From positions 62,001 to 126,000 of the forward strand of contig NZ_BJXA01000019.1 in the NCBI RefSeq assembly GCF_007990755.1: DNA of 64,000 nt, written 5' to 3'. The DNA comes from Nocardia ninae NBRC 108245 (GTDB lineage Bacteria > Actinomycetota > Actinomycetes > Mycobacteriales > Mycobacteriaceae). The translations under genes and the position numbers were made by a program. The notes beneath the pieces are model-generated. The model saw nothing but the letters and a program-made list of their open reading frames with translations. It had not been told where the DNA came from and did not search any database. Each line of letters begins with the position of its first letter. Position 1 is the stretch's first letter. Of the stretch, positions 17,472-26,246 are shown one piece after another.

Positions 17472-18071
17472 GTGGCAAGACCCCGGCGTTTCACCGATGA
17501 CCAGGTCCTCGACGCGGCGCGCGATGTGCTCGCCGATCCGGCGACGACCCGGCCGAGCATCGCCGCGATCAGCGCCGCCTCCGGCATCCACGCCGGGTCG
17601 ATCTACGTGCGCTTCGCCTCCCGCGAAGAGTTGCTCGCCCGCCTGTGGCTGCGCTCGATCCGGCGGTTCCATATCGGGTTCATCGCCGCGCTCTCCGGGC
17701 CGGATCCCCTGCTCGCCGCTGCGGCGTACCTGCCGCGGTACTGCCGTGAGCACCCCACCGAAGCCCGCGCGATGAAGATGTTCCGACGCGACGACTTGCT
17801 CGAGGTGGGCCCCGAGGAATTGCGCGCCGAGATCGCCGCGGTCAACGAGCACATGAACGAGACCCTGCGCGCCGCCGTCGTCAGGGAGTTCGGCGACGCC
17901 GATGGGCACCGCATGGCGATCGCGGTGGCCGCCGTCAAGGCGATTCCCTACGGGCTCGTCCGCGAGTACATTGCGGCGGCGGAGCCCATTCCGGATTGGG
18001 TCGACGAAGTCACCGCCACCGCGACGGCCGCCGTTGTCCACAAGTTACGCCCGACGCGCGTTCGAAGTTAG
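17472..18071 (+). CDS. TetR/AcrR family regulator
   Basis: 199-residue regulator with the HTH at about residues 8-52 (FTDDQVLDAARDVLADP...SIAAISAASGIHAGSIYVRFASREELLARLW). The C-terminal all-alpha ligand domain includes HPTEARAMKMFRRDDLL, typical of the family. GTG start at 17472. It is divergent, only 30 bp away, from the small membrane protein gene, which it probably represses from an operator inside the shared region. The effector is unknown. Confidence 0.88.
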   Translation: MARPRRFTDDQVLDAARDVLADPATTRPSIAAISAASGIHAGSIYVRFASREELLARLWLRSIRRFHIGFIAALSGPDPLLAAAAYLPRYCREHPTEARAMKMFRRDDLLEVGPEELRAEIAAVNEHMNETLRAAVVREFGDADGHRMAIAVAAVKAIPYGLVREYIAAAEPIPDWVDEVTATATAAVVHKLRPTRVRS

Positions 18072-18239
18072 ATCCGCCAGGACCGAATGCAGTTGCCGAT
18101 CCGGTACCGACCAAGGCGTAACCGCTCGACGAACTGCGCGAGTGGCCGAACGCGCGAAGCCGCCAGCGGCCGGCCGCTACCCGTTGATGCCCCACCGCAG
18201 CCGACGGTCCGGGTCTGTGGTCTGACGGAGGAACTGCAA

Positions 18240-18963
18240 TCGGGGGAAGTTGTGTGCGATACTCACCAACCCCCGATACACCGGCTACGAGTCTGGAACA
18301 AGCAGCGCAAACACGAATCCCTCATCGATGTCAACGATGTCGCCCTGGGTCATCAAACCCGGCTCAGATGGAACCCCACCGACGACTGGGTCCCCTCCGA
18401 CCAACCAGCACACGAAGCACTCGTCAGCAAAAGAGACCTTCCAGCAAACTCAACTGCTGCTCGCATCCCGCGGCCCACAATCCAAAGGTCGGGGCGCGGG
18501 TCGGCAGCAGCACCCCTACGCCTCCAAAGAGCTATTAGTCCACGAGACCTGTGGCCGGCGAATGCAGGGAACCTGGAACCACATGGCCCACTACAGGTGC
18601 CGCTTCCCGTCTGAATACGCCATCGCCAACCACATCGAGCTGGCACCGACCCACAACTTATCGCAACCTGGACCAGACAGGTCCAATCCGAACGGGAAGT
18701 CGCTGTCGCACAACTCGCCTCCGCACAGACCGCAATGGAAGTACGCCCTACGTTGAGCCGCAACGAGATTCGCCACCTCGTCGAGTCCCTGGACGGCCTT
18801 GTGAAGATCTTGCAGCGCGCCGACGGCACAGCCAAGCTCGAGATCTATCGCCAACTCGGACTCAAGATGACCTACAACCATGAAAACGGGTTGTGCTAGC
18901 TGAAGTTCAGCCAACACAACCCGTGGACGTATTGTATGTGTCCGGAGGGGGACACACGCGCTA
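18240..18963 (+). pseudogene. large serine recombinase remnant
   Basis: Lacks the catalytic N-terminus. Readable in alternating frames: CAILTNPRYTGY (recombinase domain), VWNKQRKHESLIDVNDVALG, then ETFQQTQLLLASRG, KELLVHETCGRRMQGTWNH (zinc ribbon), ATWTRQVQSEREVAVAQLAS (coiled coil), LSRNEIRHLVESLDGLVKIL, and a C-terminal VVLAEVQPTQPVDVLYVSGG ending at TAA 18961-18963. At least three frameshifts. The final bases (GTGTCCGGAGGGGGA) are shared with the intact recombinase gene at 55719-55734. Confidence 0.8.
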
Positions 18964-19497
18964 AACACACAAATCGACCTGCGGAGATGACGACCTTGCC
19001 GGAGGCTCGAGTGACCGGTGCGGATCCGGCGAATGCCTCAACCCGCGAGCGGTGGTGAAGCGGTGGCGATCGTCGCCGACCTCGGCGAACATCCTGGCCC
19101 CTTCAGATCGGCCAGGCCGGGGAAAACTGCTTCAATGACTAGCTGGCCACGACGAACCTGCTGGTCGGATGGTCTCCATCCGGAGGATCCCCGCCGAGGA
19201 GATGGACCTCCGACCGCAAATCGAATCCTGTTTGCACTCAACACATTTGCCAGGACACAGAACGCCGCTCTGCCCCGCCACGACCTCGTGGCGGCGACGG
19301 AGCGTTCCCTACGACCACCGTCGCGCCGACCTGCAGGGGTCTGTGGATTCCATTACGGCCAACACTCGGCACCGGGGTGATTCTTTGGGCCGTTGACGGA
19401 CGGCCTTGACACGGAAGGGCTTTGGTGACAGGCCGCACCTCGCGGCACCGGTGCCATATTCAACTCGCTACGCCATCAACTCGGTCACAATCAAGGA
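18964..19497. other. gene-free stretch
   Basis: About 530 bp without a credible gene. It contains a block (about 19167-19210) that recurs in diverged form near 26070-26115; on the minus strand both give LGGDP followed by ETI-like residues, so each may be a scrap of the same unidentified gene. The promoter of the pentapeptide gene should lie at its right end. Confidence 0.4.
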
Positions 19498-20643
19498 ATG
19501 TTCGGGTGGATACGCACCGTCGGCGCCCTGCTCGCCACTTCATCGAGATACATGGGTGCCAAAGTGGCGAGGAGCACGAACACCGCCATCCACCTCCTCA
19601 GGCGTCTGCTCCTATTCCCCACCGTCTCCCTGGCGGTCGTCGTTGGTGTGCTCGTTGCTGCAGGCGCACAGTGGGTCCTGCGTCGAATCATCGACACCAA
19701 CCCATACGCTGCGGCCGCACCGATCGACATCACCAAGGTCGCGCTGACAATCGTTGCAGGAGTCGGCGGCGTCGTAGCGTTGGTCGTTGCCTATCGACGC
19801 CAGCGGGACCTCGAACAAGGCCGATTTGTCGAACGGTTCGGTGCCGCGGCCTCACAACTCGGTGATCGCGACGTTGCGATCCGAATAGCGGGGGTGTACG
19901 CAATGGCTGGCGTTGCCGACGAATCCGATGGACTCCGACGCCAACAATGTATCGACGTCCTGTGCGGCTACCTACGTCTCCCTTACGACGCAGGTCACGG
20001 CAGCAGCGGCCGCACCAAGCTGGTAACCACGGTTCCCCGAGTCGAACTCGGTCGCGACCGCGGTGAGGTAGAGGAGCACATCGAGTACCGCCAGAACGAC
20101 AAGGAAGTCCGCGACACCATCGTCCGGGTCATCGTTGACCGCCTCCGGCCCGAGACCGATTGTAGCTGGTCAAACAGCTACTTCGACTTCCGCACCGCCT
20201 ACCTCGAAGAAACAGATTTCAGCCGCGCAACCTTTGCAGGTCTTGCTCGGTTCGGCAGGGCGACTTTTGCTTCCGACGCTTGGTTCACAGACACGCACTT
20301 CGCCGGCGATGCCTGGTTCACGCGCGCGAAGTTCTTGGCCGACGCCCGGTTCGAGCGGTCGGTATTCCGCAAGGACGCCTGGTTCGCACATGTCGAATTC
20401 GTCGGGACCGCCTGGTTCAAGGATGCGAGGTTCTGGGGCAAAACCCGCTTCACAGACGTTACGTTCCGACGAGGCGGCGAATTTCGGGGCGTTGACTTCG
20501 GCACACGGCTCGCATCGTTCGCAGATCCCAGACAGTGGGGCCCACCGGAACCTCTGTTCAGCTGGCACCAAAGTCTGGAGGAGAAGCCCACGAACGTCGA
20601 GCCTCAGGACTGGCCACCTGCTGTTGCTGATGACCACCCCTGA
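19498..20643 (+). CDS. pentapeptide-repeat membrane protein
   Basis: 381-residue protein. Two hydrophobic segments near residues 38-61 (LLLFPTVSLAVVVGVLVAAG) and 78-98 (ITKVALTIVAGVGGVVALVV) suggest membrane anchoring, followed by a cytoplasmic RQRDLEQGRFVERFGAAASQLGD helix. From about residue 228 there are tandem five-residue units with central F or A (ATFAGLARFGRATFASDAWF and so on to about 345), which fold as a right-handed quadrilateral beta-helix. Actinobacterial proteins of this layout are common and uncharacterised; some pentapeptide proteins mimic DNA and protect gyrase. ATG at 19498; weak ribosome site. Confidence 0.82.
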   Translation: MFGWIRTVGALLATSSRYMGAKVARSTNTAIHLLRRLLLFPTVSLAVVVGVLVAAGAQWVLRRIIDTNPYAAAAPIDITKVALTIVAGVGGVVALVVAYRRQRDLEQGRFVERFGAAASQLGDRDVAIRIAGVYAMAGVADESDGLRRQQCIDVLCGYLRLPYDAGHGSSGRTKLVTTVPRVELGRDRGEVEEHIEYRQNDKEVRDTIVRVIVDRLRPETDCSWSNSYFDFRTAYLEETDFSRATFAGLARFGRATFASDAWFTDTHFAGDAWFTRAKFLADARFERSVFRKDAWFAHVEFVGTAWFKDARFWGKTRFTDVTFRRGGEFRGVDFGTRLASFADPRQWGPPEPLFSWHQSLEEKPTNVEPQDWPPAVADDHP

Positions 20644-20886
20644 GCTCCCTGTCGCTGACGGCGGACCGGCGCGGCTCGCGCGATGCCTTCCGATGCGGGC
20701 CCGTTCGCGTTGGCATAACGAGGCAATGCTGAGCGTTCAAGCGTGCGAACATGCCCCATAGGCATCGGTACATCGTGTCGACACCAGAAGTTGCTGCGCA
20801 GCAGATGTCTTCACCTGGAAGGCCCGCACAGAACAACGGTGACCGAGCTAGATGAGTCTGCTTTGTCCGGACAGCGAGCAGGCCCT

Positions 20887-21120
20887 CTAGGAGCGCGTCT
20901 TGGCGTCCTTCTTTGCCTCCTTCGCGCGCTTCGTAGTGGGTTCAACGAACGCTGGAGCAGCTGCTTGCTCCGAGATGTCGACACCCCTTGCGGATCCGAA
21001 TGCGCTGCTCGGTACGCGACACAACGTCGGCAGAGATCCGGCCACGGCTCGACACACTGTGGCCGTTCTCGTTCGCCCATGCGCGGATGGCAGCGACCTG
21101 GCCTACGCCTGATGTAGCCC
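20887..21120 (-). pseudogene. Lsr2 C-terminal fragment
   Basis: The minus strand reads AAIRAWANENGHSVSSRGRI then SADVV, the AT-hook-like DNA-binding domain of Lsr2 (consensus around VREWA-x-x-NG-x-x-VS-x-RGR). One frameshift leads to AYRAAHSDPQ and a second to GVDISEQAAAPAFVEPTTKR, with a stop at 20887-20889 after a lysine-rich tail. The N-terminal dimerisation domain is missing. A xenogeneic-silencer gene scrap inside an island. Confidence 0.7.
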
Positions 21121-21375
21121 GTGGTTGAGCGCTACCGCTCGGGACCCCAGCCCGGCCTACTTCCGCACCTTGTCGCGTACAGAGACACTGAAATCGAGAT
21201 CCAAATCCCGCCCAAACCGACTGATGCCGCACCCCAGCATCACCGGAATCGCCGCACAACTCGCCGGTTTGGCAGTTGCTAGTGCAATACCTTCTCCTCG
21301 CGCACCGATATGACAGATATCAGTGATCTCAACCGGCACTGACGGTGCATACCGAATCAAAGAAGGTTGGACGCA

Positions 21376-23496
21376 ATGTCCGCTCCGAGACTCTCCAAGG
21401 GACAGAATCTGACGCTGCCCCCTCATGTTCGCCGCATATATGCCGCTATCGGGTGGACGGACCCGCAGATCGACGTCGACGCCGCCGCGTTGCTGCTCGG
21501 GAACAACGGAAAGGTGAGCTCGGACAGCGATTTCGTCTACTACAACCAGCCCGCGGCACCGGGTGGCTCCGTCCGAGTCCTGGGCCTCAGGGTCACTGAT
21601 GACGGTGTGCAGGCTCGAATCGAGATCGACCTGTCGAAGCTGCCAAGCACTACCCGCACTGTCGCTGTGGTTGGCAGCCTCGATCGTCACTGCTTCGGAG
21701 AACTCGGCGACCTCACCCTCACCTTCGCTGACGAGAACGAGCACGTGCTGGCGGAGTACGTCATAGCCGATGCCACCACAGAGTCAGCGCTTCAATTCGG
21801 CGAGATATATCGTCGCGGCGATGAATGGAAAATCAGGGCGGTGGGACAGGGCTGGACATCCGGGCTCGCCAGCCTGGCAACAGATTTCGGTGTAGACATA
21901 GACCGAGAAGCTGAGCTCGGGCCCAAGGAGGCACCCGTCGACAACGCAACTTCTGGGAAGGCGATGGCGACGGGCGCGCGCGCTGCCACTGCCAGCCTCT
22001 CGACCATCGAGAGGCTCGCGAACCCACGGATGAACGTCCGACCAGGCGCAGCAGCGGCCAATCGAGCTGCCGCCAAGGCGGCGGCTCAGACCGACATCAA
22101 TTCGACAACGCCGGGACCATCCCAACCGGAAATGCCCCTCATGCACAGCGCTCAGCACGCTGCCGGTTCGCCGTACCGGTTGTGGACTCAGGCGAGGCAT
22201 TACTGCGACTACGAACTCACCGTCGACCAACAGAATCTGCCAGCAATCCGCAGCTTGTACCCGCAGGATTTCCCCGAGAAGGACAGGGTGCTGAGGCCGG
22301 TCGTCGAGCTTGTTCCCGAACCAGATGGGTCATTGGGACAGTGGGCGATATCGGTTCGAACGGCTGACCGGACCATCGGCTATATCGGGTCCGAGGATAC
22401 CAAGCGCTGGGCGGGAGCTCTCAGGCGTATCGTCGCATCGGGTTTCGTGCCGACGACCTCCAGCCGTATCTCGGCCAGCGAATACGATGGATTCGACGAA
22501 ATCGAATTCAACGCATACGTGCAGATCGCTCTCGGAGAGCCCGATGATGCAATCCCAGTAAACGATCCACCCACGGTTCCGTACACGATGCTGCCGCGAT
22601 CGTCGATCATTCAAGTGACGAAAGACCATGAGCACTTCGACGTGCTCCGGAAGTTCGTCTCCCACAAGGGATATGGACTGCTGTTCGTCACCTTGCACGA
22701 AAACACGCCGGGTGCGGCCCGCGCCAAACCGCATGTGGAGGTACGCATCGACGATCAGCGGGTTGGACAACTGACCCCGCAGATGAGCCAACGCTTCCTT
22801 CCGATGATCCAGCATTTGCGCGGACGTGGGCTTGCCACCGCATGCTGGGCCGACATCACCGGGTCAGCAGTTTCCGCCAAAGTCCGCATTGACGCGGTCA
22901 AGGCCAACGAAGCAGCCCCGGAGGTGTTGCACGGATCACCGATCACCATCCCGAAGCTGGGACCCGCATCGCCGGACCCACTCAGCTACGACCTCACCCC
23001 GCTGCGACTGAAACTCGAACCGCTCCCACTGATCCGCCCCCTACCGCCACCACCCGCCCCCATGGAACCGCCGGATGGATCGCTGGTGCGCTTCGACAAG
23101 ATCGGCGGCCGCTACAACTTCGTCGCGGTCCGCCGCGGCAGCCGATGGGAGACCACGGCAACCGGAGACGGGAGGTCGATAAACGAAGTAATGTCCTGGA
23201 CCCATCTGGCGTCACGAGTCCGCAAGTTCGACATCGCAACAGCATGGGACCCGGTCGACCCGCACGGCGACGCACGCGTCCGCGAATATCTGGCGGTGAT
23301 ACGGTTCACGATCGGCAACGCATACATCGCAGCCATCAACATCCGTACAGACGCGCGGGAGGACGGCGACTGGTACACAACAACTACAGAGCAGGCTGAG
23401 GAGCAGTTGCCGATCAGTCGCCGCCCCGAATGGTCCGAGATAGCGACCACCGCGCGACACATTCAAATGGCTACCGCCTGGGCCCCCCTAAGCTAG
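21376..23496 (+). CDS. TerD-domain fusion protein
   Basis: 706-residue protein. Residues 1-190 are a TerD/tellurium-resistance (vWA-like, calcium-binding) domain: LSKGQNLTLP start, DVDAAALLL, GSVRVLGLRV, FGELGDLTLTFADENEHVL, then EIYRRGDEWKIRAVGQGW. Residues about 195-290 are an Ala-rich linker. Two related modules follow (about 300-400 with TIGYIGSEDTKRW, and about 440-530 with VEVRIDDQRVGQLTPQMSQR), resembling the substrate-recognition modules found in actinobacterial HIRAN-like or nuclease-associated proteins. A proline-rich hinge and a final 150-residue domain (DKIGGRYNFVAVRRGSRWET) close it. ATG at 21376 follows AGAAGG. Probably part of the Ter stress/phage-response network. Confidence 0.75.
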   Translation: MSAPRLSKGQNLTLPPHVRRIYAAIGWTDPQIDVDAAALLLGNNGKVSSDSDFVYYNQPAAPGGSVRVLGLRVTDDGVQARIEIDLSKLPSTTRTVAVVGSLDRHCFGELGDLTLTFADENEHVLAEYVIADATTESALQFGEIYRRGDEWKIRAVGQGWTSGLASLATDFGVDIDREAELGPKEAPVDNATSGKAMATGARAATASLSTIERLANPRMNVRPGAAAANRAAAKAAAQTDINSTTPGPSQPEMPLMHSAQHAAGSPYRLWTQARHYCDYELTVDQQNLPAIRSLYPQDFPEKDRVLRPVVELVPEPDGSLGQWAISVRTADRTIGYIGSEDTKRWAGALRRIVASGFVPTTSSRISASEYDGFDEIEFNAYVQIALGEPDDAIPVNDPPTVPYTMLPRSSIIQVTKDHEHFDVLRKFVSHKGYGLLFVTLHENTPGAARAKPHVEVRIDDQRVGQLTPQMSQRFLPMIQHLRGRGLATACWADITGSAVSAKVRIDAVKANEAAPEVLHGSPITIPKLGPASPDPLSYDLTPLRLKLEPLPLIRPLPPPPAPMEPPDGSLVRFDKIGGRYNFVAVRRGSRWETTATGDGRSINEVMSWTHLASRVRKFDIATAWDPVDPHGDARVREYLAVIRFTIGNAYIAAINIRTDAREDGDWYTTTTEQAEEQLPISRRPEWSEIATTARHIQMATAWAPLS

Positions 23497-23525
23497 GGAA
23501 TGGCCCCTATATGTACAGCGCCGAC

Positions 23526-23566
23526 AGCAAACTGCGCGAAGGAGATCCGACCGCACTGGGCTGGCG
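23526..23566 (+). pseudogene. relaxase gene scrap
   Basis: About 40 bp encoding SKLREGDPTALGWR, nearly identical to LQLREGDPTALGWYLD inside the relaxase gene (41713-41760), both in protein and nucleotide sequence. Nothing relaxase-like continues on either side. It shows that a related conjugative element was once, or is partly, present at this place. Confidence 0.55.
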
Positions 23567-24032
23567 TTTGCCGAGCTTGTCAGTTCCGCGAGCCTGCCTC
23601 GGGCGCGGCGGACCAACGGCCAGCGGCGGCTGCGATAGTGGAGCCGGAGAATACTTTCACTCGTCGGGGGCCAGAGCAGCGCGCCCCGGGCGTGACCACC
23701 GTCTGCTGAGAAACCTGACTCGCTCCTGCCAGAAAGTTCTGAATTAGATCGGCCGTGCGGTGGACATACCCATGGACACACGCAACGAGATCGCCATCCA
23801 GGTGAGCCGGATCATGACCGACACGCAACAACCTCGAGCGCACTGGACGAAGACCGCGGGATCAACGTCAACGACCACATGCTCGCAGCCGCGACCTATA
23901 TGGAAGCTCTCGCAGCGCAGCTGAGGGCAAGCGGGATGCGTGGCATCGCAGGCGTCGATGGCGTGAGCGTTGGAATCGCCGATGAGGCGCGGCGGTTGAC
24001 CGCGGCCGTCGGCGGATTCACGGGGAGTTCCA

Positions 24033-24230
24033 GTGACAGCAGGTGAACGACGACTGCCGAGTCCGGCCCGATCGTGGCAGATCGGTGACCGCATCGTCGA
24101 CACCTAAGTTATCCGTGCCGTCTTGGGTGAAGGCGGCATGGGAGCGGTCTACCGAGCGAGGCATCTCGGTTGGTGCACCGATCTGGCGGTCAAGTCCCCT
24201 CTCAGGTTGGGGATGCGGGGCGGCGCCGGT
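24033..24230 (+). pseudogene. Ser/Thr protein kinase N-terminal remnant
   Basis: From a GTG at 24033 the frame reads TAGERRLPSPARSWQIGDRI, VDT, then a TAA stop, then VIRAVLGEGGMGAVYRARHL and LAVKSP. This is the beginning of a eukaryotic-type (PknB-like) kinase: glycine-rich loop GEGGMG and the ATP-binding lysine of AVK. The stop sits where a tyrosine is usual, and the rest of the kinase domain is absent. The preceding debris (23840-24043, reading MLAAATYMEALAAQLRASGM) overlaps its start and may be a former operon partner. Confidence 0.7.
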
Positions 24231-24360
24231 CGGGTCGGCATCAAGGCTCGGCCCGTCGTTAGTGCCTATGCCGGTGCAACGGCGCCGCCGAAGGCGAGGT
24301 CGGAACCGGAAACCGACGTGCCCTCGATATGAAAAGCAACTGGATGACCTAGCGGGCCCG

Positions 24361-24765
24361 CTACCTCCGTTGGAGTTCGCCCTCCAAGAACGACACGAAC
24401 GATCGGCGGATCAGCCTTTCGTCAGGCGTCGTGTCATAGATCCAATAGCGATCGTGAAAGCCGTCCCGAAGATGAAGATCCCACGAACCGTCAACCCAGA
24501 TTCGAATGTCCACGGACGAGGTGTCTTTGTCGCCCGAGTAGTGGCTGATACGAGCGGTCCAATACCCCATCTTCCGGGATCGCGTCTTCTTACCTTGCTG
24601 GTCAGGCTGGCATCTGTTCTGAAGCAATGCCGTGAACGTTTCTGGGAGGAATTTGGCTACCAAGCGTTTGAACTCAGCCTCCGACGCGGCCCGCCGTTCG
24701 GACTCGGCCTGCTGAGCATGCGCGGCGACCGAAATCCGCCTTCTCGCATCATCTGCGATCCCCAT
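24361..24765 (-). CDS. hypothetical protein
   Basis: 134-residue soluble protein, not recognised. The N-terminal 50 residues are an amphipathic, probably coiled-coil helix (AQQAESERRAASEAEFKRLV). The C-terminal part is rich in aromatics and charge (MGYWTARISHYSGDKDTSS, then WVDGSWDLHLRDGFHDRYWI) and looks like a compact beta domain. ATG at 24765 is preceded by GAAAGG at suitable spacing. Composition is that of a real gene, with a lower GC than the left part of the window. No neighbours suggest a function. Confidence 0.55.
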   Translation of the reverse strand: MGIADDARRRISVAAHAQQAESERRAASEAEFKRLVAKFLPETFTALLQNRCQPDQQGKKTRSRKMGYWTARISHYSGDKDTSSVDIRIWVDGSWDLHLRDGFHDRYWIYDTTPDERLIRRSFVSFLEGELQRR

Positions 24766-24985
24766 TGCTGCATCCTTTCAACCAGTTCTCCTCCGCGCGC
24801 CATGGTTTGAACAGCCCGGCGGGCGCTGGACGTCGGCAGGTCAAACCGATGAACCGACTACGACGGAAGGTAGATACTCGCCGAGGTTCTCGGGTTTCCC
24901 CAGTAGCTGGCGCAGGACGAGCGTTCGCGGCTCGCCGACGAATCTGCCACCAACACAGTCGTTGTCGTTTCGCCGACTCACGTTA

Positions 24986-25432
24986 CTAGATTGTAGTCTT
25001 GTCCATGTCGCCAGTTTGCACCTCCGAAAGGAGTTTTCCGGTGATTTCATTCGTCAGATACTTGATCAGCAAGTTGTTCATTGCACACCCAGTTGCCTCG
25101 CCTGTACTTAGAAACTTGGAGAGAAGGTCAGTGGAATAGTCCGATCTTGCCATCACAATTTCAATATTCACCCACTTAATCCGAGGATGGCGTCCTTTCA
25201 TGACACCGGCTGCGTTGCGTAGCCACAACGCAGCCAGCAATTCTATTTTGGCGGCCACCAGCTCTTCATCCACCAGCGCCCTCGGCCTGTTAGATGCATC
25301 GATGATCCGGTTTGCAATATCACCATATCGCGGAATAGTTCCCATGTGACGGAGCCAATGGCCAGACGTAATCGGTCTTGTGGCGAGCTCTTGTTGCAGT
25401 TTATCTTGCCGAGCTCGATCAAAAATTGCCAT
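24986..25432 (-). CDS. hypothetical protein
   Basis: 148-residue protein, not recognised. It is mostly helical in appearance (ELVAAKIELLAALWLRNAAG, IEIVMARSDYSTDLLSKFLS, NNLLIKYLTNEITGKLLSEV) without membrane segments or catalytic motifs. The gene is notably less GC-rich than its surroundings, and codon use differs from the metabolic genes at left, suggesting horizontal acquisition. It runs in the same direction as the small Pro/Trp-rich protein gene upstream, ending about 45 bp after that gene's stop. Confidence 0.5.
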   Translation of the reverse strand: MAIFDRARQDKLQQELATRPITSGHWLRHMGTIPRYGDIANRIIDASNRPRALVDEELVAAKIELLAALWLRNAAGVMKGRHPRIKWVNIEIVMARSDYSTDLLSKFLSTGEATGCAMNNLLIKYLTNEITGKLLSEVQTGDMDKTTI

Positions 25433-25476
25433 CGTCTATAGCCTTATCAGTAGGTGATTCGGACGCATGAATTCGA

Positions 25477-25758
25477 TCATGCGGCTAGCCCTGTTTCGCG
25501 CCGCAGACTCGAATCGGTGATCGCGGACTGCATGCCCTCGGAAGTGTCCAGAATGGTCAAGGCGAACACCGCTACCGCCAATTTGTGGAAGATCACCACT
25601 TCCCAGATCGCTGGAACCCGACGCGGCCGGTAGGCGAGCATCGCCCACAGCAACCAGCCGGGAGGCGGGGGTGGCCACTCCGGGTTTGGCGCGCAGTCGG
25701 CCGACGACGTCCAGCCTTCTGGCGGCGCCAGCCAACTATGTGGCGGGTTGACCTTCAC
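25477..25758 (-). CDS. small Pro/Trp-rich protein
   Basis: 93 residues. The N-terminal third is built of W-x-PP-x-GW units (PPHSWLAPPEGW, PEWPPPPPGWLLWA), a composition seen in small actinobacterial proteins with DUF2510-like tryptophan-proline segments. A hydrophobic stretch follows (WEVVIFHKLAVAVFALTILD), which could be one membrane helix. Probably co-transcribed with the downstream hypothetical gene at 24986-25432. Function unknown. Confidence 0.45.
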   Translation of the reverse strand: MKVNPPHSWLAPPEGWTSSADCAPNPEWPPPPPGWLLWAMLAYRPRRVPAIWEVVIFHKLAVAVFALTILDTSEGMQSAITDSSLRRETGLAA

Positions 25759-25883
25759 CTGCTGCCCGATCTTTTGTGCCGCGACAAGTCATGGACTCCC
25801 GCCGGACGATCGAGATGCCGATCCACTTTATGGTCCAGTTCCGGGCACGGAAGCCGATGCCTCATTCTGTCCGCTCCTGGTGC

Positions 25884-26246
25884 TTAGCGGTGTCGGCTGA
25901 ACACAGGACAGCCGAGCATGGTGAACAGCTCCTCGTAACGGTGTGTTCGCTGGCAAGTCGGTACGACCCCGTGCAGTGCCGCCGACGCCCGGTCGCCTGC
26001 GGCAATTTCCGTCTTCTGCAACGGGCCCAACTGAAACCTCTTCAACCACAAGCTGTCCATCGAGAAATTGCTGGTCGGGATGGTCTCCAGCTTAAATGGA
26101 TCCCCGCCGAGGAAACGAGCTTGCGAAAGCGCAGGTCCGCTCAACAAGATCACCCAGTCGGCAGACAGGACAAACAGCTCCGCAGAGGCATCCAATACTG
26201 ATAACTGAAAAGTTGCCACCGAGATCAACACATCGGCGTGTCGCAA
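25884..26246 (-). CDS. possible hypothetical protein or gene fragment
   Basis: 120-residue open frame with coding-like composition (ARFLGGDPFKLETIPTSNFS, MDSLWLKRFQLGPLQKTEIA). I do not recognise it. The segment LGGDPFKLETIPTS is echoed in the debris at 19167-19210, so both may derive from one gene. No good ribosome site is present at the ATG. It could equally be a decayed piece. Confidence 0.3.
   Translation of the reverse strand: MRHADVLISVATFQLSVLDASAELFVLSADWVILLSGPALSQARFLGGDPFKLETIPTSNFSMDSLWLKRFQLGPLQKTEIAAGDRASAALHGVVPTCQRTHRYEELFTMLGCPVFSRHR

Noticed and set aside
17442-18041. Upstream extension of the DUF6463-like frame
   Set aside because: Antisense to the TetR gene; the true start is the ATG at 17441, where the first membrane helix begins.
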